A stretch of DNA of 64,000 nt. Origin: Amycolatopsis sp. EV170708-02-1 (lineage in GTDB: Bacteria > Actinomycetota > Actinomycetes > Mycobacteriales > Pseudonocardiaceae). Within the stretch, counting starts at the first letter, position 1. Each line of letters opens with the position of its first letter. Positions 62,185 to 64,000 of the stretch are shown here, in pieces. Where the stretch lies: assembly GCF_022479115.1 (NCBI RefSeq), contig NZ_CP092497.1:5270001-5334000 (forward strand), written 5' to 3'. The notes beneath the pieces were generated by a model. It saw only the letters and a list, made by a program, of their open reading frames with translations. It was not told where the DNA came from and ran no database searches. Both the position numbers and the translations under genes were made by a program.

Positions 62185-62409
62185 ATGGCAGACGGCAAGC
62201 ACGTCGGAAGGCACCGGCTCGGTACGCCGGGCCTGGTGCACTGTGTCCTCCATCGTCCCGTGGCCGAGGCCCTCGCCGAATATCGGCGCACGTGGCTGAG
62301 CGCGCTCCTGGTTCCGGCCAAGCACAGCTTCGCCGGGCTCCGCCGCAAGGCTCGCGCCGCGGCGCTCGAACGCATCTGGGTGCCGGCCGTCCGGCCCGCC
62401 ACTTCCTGA
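62185..62409 (+). CDS. Hypothetical small basic protein
   Basis: 74 aa with a strong GGAGG ribosome site 5 bp before the ATG. The sequence is basic with one likely amphipathic helix (VAEALAEYRRTWLSALLVPAKHSFAGLRRKARAAALERIW). No family recognised and no signal peptide. It stands divergent from coaE, with a 197-bp upstream gap containing AT-rich promoter-like DNA. Good codon bias makes it likely real. Confidence 0.55.
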   Translation: MADGKHVGRHRLGTPGLVHCVLHRPVAEALAEYRRTWLSALLVPAKHSFAGLRRKARAAALERIWVPAVRPATS

Positions 62410-62427
62410 CGCCCTTCTCTCCCCCTA

Positions 62428-62493
62428 CCGCGTTCAGTCCTCTGGATGCGGTAGTTGCGCGTGCAAGGACCGCATCCAGAGGACTGAACGCGG
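62428..62493. repeat. Long palindromic element, family B copy 2
   Basis: Perfect 24-bp arms (left CCGCGTTCAGTCCTCTGGAT...) around an 18-bp loop, between the convergent small gene and rpsA. It matches 53288-53351 in architecture and in the GTCCTCTG-ATGCGGTA-TTGC core, with compensating changes that keep both arms perfect. Confidence 0.88.
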
Positions 62494-62498
62494 GCAAA

Positions 62499-62538
62499 AG
62501 ACAGCGGCCCCGGTCCGTGTGGACCGGGGCCGCTGTCT
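62499..62538 (-). terminator. Intrinsic terminator of rpsA
   Basis: Perfect 18-bp stem (AGACAGCGGCCCCGGTCC and its complement) with a 4-base loop, followed on the minus strand by TTTTG. It lies 25 bp after the rpsA stop, next to the family B palindrome. Confidence 0.92.
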
Positions 62539-62563
62539 GTCAGCTATTGGCTGAGCGCCTGGA

Positions 62564-64000
62564 TCACGCGCCGCCCGACAGCTTCTCGCGGAGAGCCGCG
62601 AGCTGCTCGTCGCTGGCGAGCGTGCCACCGCTCTTGGCCTCGGCCGGAGCGGAGGTGTAGCTCTGCTCGCCCGAGTCGCCGGAGGTGACACCGGTCGCGG
62701 CGTCGGCCGCGGCTTCCGCGTCGGCCTCGGCGGCCTTCTGGACCTGCTTCATGTGAGCCTCGTAGCGGGTGTGAGCCTCGGCGTACTGACGCTCCCACTC
62801 CTCACGCTGCTTGTCGAAGCCTTCCTGCCACTCCTGGGTGTCCGGGTCGAAGCCTTCGGGGTAGATGTAGTTGCCCTCGGCGTCGTACTCGGCGGCCATG
62901 CCGTACTGAGTGGGGTCGAACTCGGTCTCCGGCGTGACGCCCTCGTTCGCCTGCTTCAGCGACAGCGAGATGCGACGACGCTCGAGGTCGATGTCGATGA
63001 CCTTGACCATCACGTCGCCGTTGACCTGGACGACCTGCTCCGGGATCTCCACGTGGCGCTCGGCCAGCTCGGAGATGTGCACCAGGCCCTCGATGCCCTC
63101 CTCGACGCGCACGAACGCACCGAACGGGACGAGCTTGGTGACCTTGCCCGGCACGATCTGGCCGATCGCGTGGGTGCGGGCGAACTGACGCCACGGGTCT
63201 TCCTGGGTCGCCTTCAGCGACAGCGAGACGCGCTCGCGGTCCATGTCGACGTCCAGAACCTCGACCGTGACCTCCTGGCCGACCTCGACGACCTCGGACG
63301 GGTGGTCGATGTGCTTCCAGGACAGCTCGGAGACGTGCACCAGGCCGTCGACGCCACCCAGGTCCACGAAGGCACCGAAGTTGACGATGGACGACACGAC
63401 ACCCTTGCGGACCTGGCCCTTGGCGAGCGCGTTGAGGAACTCGCTGCGCACCTCGGACTGGGTCTGCTCCAGGTAGGCGCGGCGGGACAGGACCACGTTG
63501 TTGCGGTTCTTGTCCAGCTCGATGATCTTCGCCTCGAGCTCGCGGCCGACGTACGGCTGCAGGTCGCGCACGCGGCGCATCTCGACCAGCGACGCGGGCA
63601 GGAAGCCGCGGAGGCCGATGTCCAGGATGAGGCCGCCCTTGACGACCTCGATGACGGTGCCCTTGACGGGCTCGTCCTTCTCCTTGAGCTCCTCGATCGT
63701 GCCCCAGGCGCGCTCGTACTGCGCGCGCTTCTTGGACAGGATCAGACGGCCTTCCTTGTCCTCCTTCTGGAGAACCAGGGCTTCGACCTCATCGCCGACG
63801 GTGACAACCTCAGCCGGGTCGACATCGTGCTTGATGGAGAGCTCGCGCGAGGGGATGACACCCTCGGTCTTGTAGCCGATGTCGAGCAGGACCTCGTCAC
63901 GGTCGACCTTGACGATGGTTCCTTCGACGATGTCGCCATCGTTGAAGTACTTGATCGTCTTGTCGATCGCAGCGAGGAAGTCTTCCTCCGACCCGATGTC
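62564..64000 (-). CDS. rpsA: 30S ribosomal protein S1, N-terminus beyond the window
   Basis: 478 codons are visible; a few N-terminal residues lie past 64000. Reading in from the edge: DIGSEEDFLAAIDKTIKYFNDGDIVEGTIVKVDRDEVLLDIGYKTEGVIPSRELSI, then further S1 OB-fold repeats (VKGTVIEVVKGGLILDIGLRGFLPASLVEMRRVRDLQPY; VRKGVVSSIVNFGAFVDLGGVDGLVHVSELSW; IVPGKVTKLVPFGAFVRVEEGIEGLVHISELAERHV). The acidic, alanine-rich C-terminus is typical of actinobacterial S1. Binds mRNA on the 30S subunit. The strong terminator follows it. Confidence 0.97.
   Translation of the reverse strand, partial: DIGSEEDFLAAIDKTIKYFNDGDIVEGTIVKVDRDEVLLDIGYKTEGVIPSRELSIKHDVDPAEVVTVGDEVEALVLQKEDKEGRLILSKKRAQYERAWGTIEELKEKDEPVKGTVIEVVKGGLILDIGLRGFLPASLVEMRRVRDLQPYVGRELEAKIIELDKNRNNVVLSRRAYLEQTQSEVRSEFLNALAKGQVRKGVVSSIVNFGAFVDLGGVDGLVHVSELSWKHIDHPSEVVEVGQEVTVEVLDVDMDRERVSLSLKATQEDPWRQFARTHAIGQIVPGKVTKLVPFGAFVRVEEGIEGLVHISELAERHVEIPEQVVQVNGDVMVKVIDIDLERRRISLSLKQANEGVTPETEFDPTQYGMAAEYDAEGNYIYPEGFDPDTQEWQEGFDKQREEWERQYAEAHTRYEAHMKQVQKAAEADAEAAADAATGVTSGDSGEQSYTSAPAEAKSGGTLASDEQLAALREKLSGGA

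Overview
The window is about 64 kb of very GC-rich DNA with strong G/C third-position bias. It reads as the chromosome of a filamentous actinomycete, most likely Amycolatopsis. The best taxonomic clue is a secreted exo-beta-D-glucosaminidase at 29.7-32.8 kb. Its catalytic residues sit four positions from those I recall for Amycolatopsis orientalis CsxA. Other actinobacterial hallmarks are coaE fused to UPF0157, a SigL/RslA-type pair, DUF222-HNH, DUF5685, MmpS-like and MbcA/RES-type genes. I see no tRNA, rRNA, CRISPR array or insertion sequence.

Layout. 0-3.6 kb: end of a DHA2 efflux pump, then a four-gene minus-strand operon (ECF sigma, zinc anti-sigma, SRPBCC protein, nitrilase) and a divergent lipoprotein. 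3.6-8.6 kb: uvrA, a membrane acyltransferase and an MBL hydrolase. 8.6-13.7 kb: an accessory island with lower GC and rare start codons. It holds a DUF4365 protein divergent from a PD-(D/E)XK-like protein, a Phd/PIN toxin-antitoxin pair, a beta family protein and small unknowns. 13.7-17.6 kb: a DUF6734 glycosyltransferase-like gene divergent from an unknown operon across a perfect palindromic operator, an AMIN-like secreted protein, a HEAT-repeat protein and an HExxH zincin-like protein. 17.7-26.2 kb: GH29 fucosidase, MerR/BtrH-type operon, a broken DUF1684 gene, an ABM-domain gene, a DUF222-HNH gene under a LexA box, and a degenerate 1-kb stretch. 26.2-43.1 kb: UvrD-like helicase, small genes, csxA, regulators, a Na+/H+ antiporter with a UBP zinc finger, FetB-like permease, MmpS-like protein, NUDIX, FGGY kinase with divergent LacI regulator, and an MbcA/RES toxin-antitoxin pair. 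43.1-53.3 kb: S9 peptidase, terC behind a probable Mn2+ riboswitch, a hydrolase-ABC ATPase fusion with its permease, enoyl-CoA hydratase and an S28 peptidase. 53.3-64 kb: uvrB, DUF5685 with a cysteine-rich tail, DUF402, two GT39 paralogues, coaE and rpsA.

The conserved core is rpsA-coaE-uvrB-terC-uvrA, all on the minus strand. From memory these genes lie much closer together in related actinobacteria, so much of what sits between uvrB and uvrA looks like inserted accessory cargo: polymer-degrading exoenzymes with their regulators, stress and defence modules, and small transporters.

Two whole-window patterns stand out. First, long perfect palindromes recur between convergent genes: one 46-bp element is present twice, identical, and a second family is present twice with diverged sequence. 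Second, four otherwise well-conserved genes (DUF1684, Na+/H+ antiporter, NUDIX, S9 peptidase) each carry one frame lesion with the same net change modulo 3. That fits base-calling deletions in GC runs better than four independent gene deaths.
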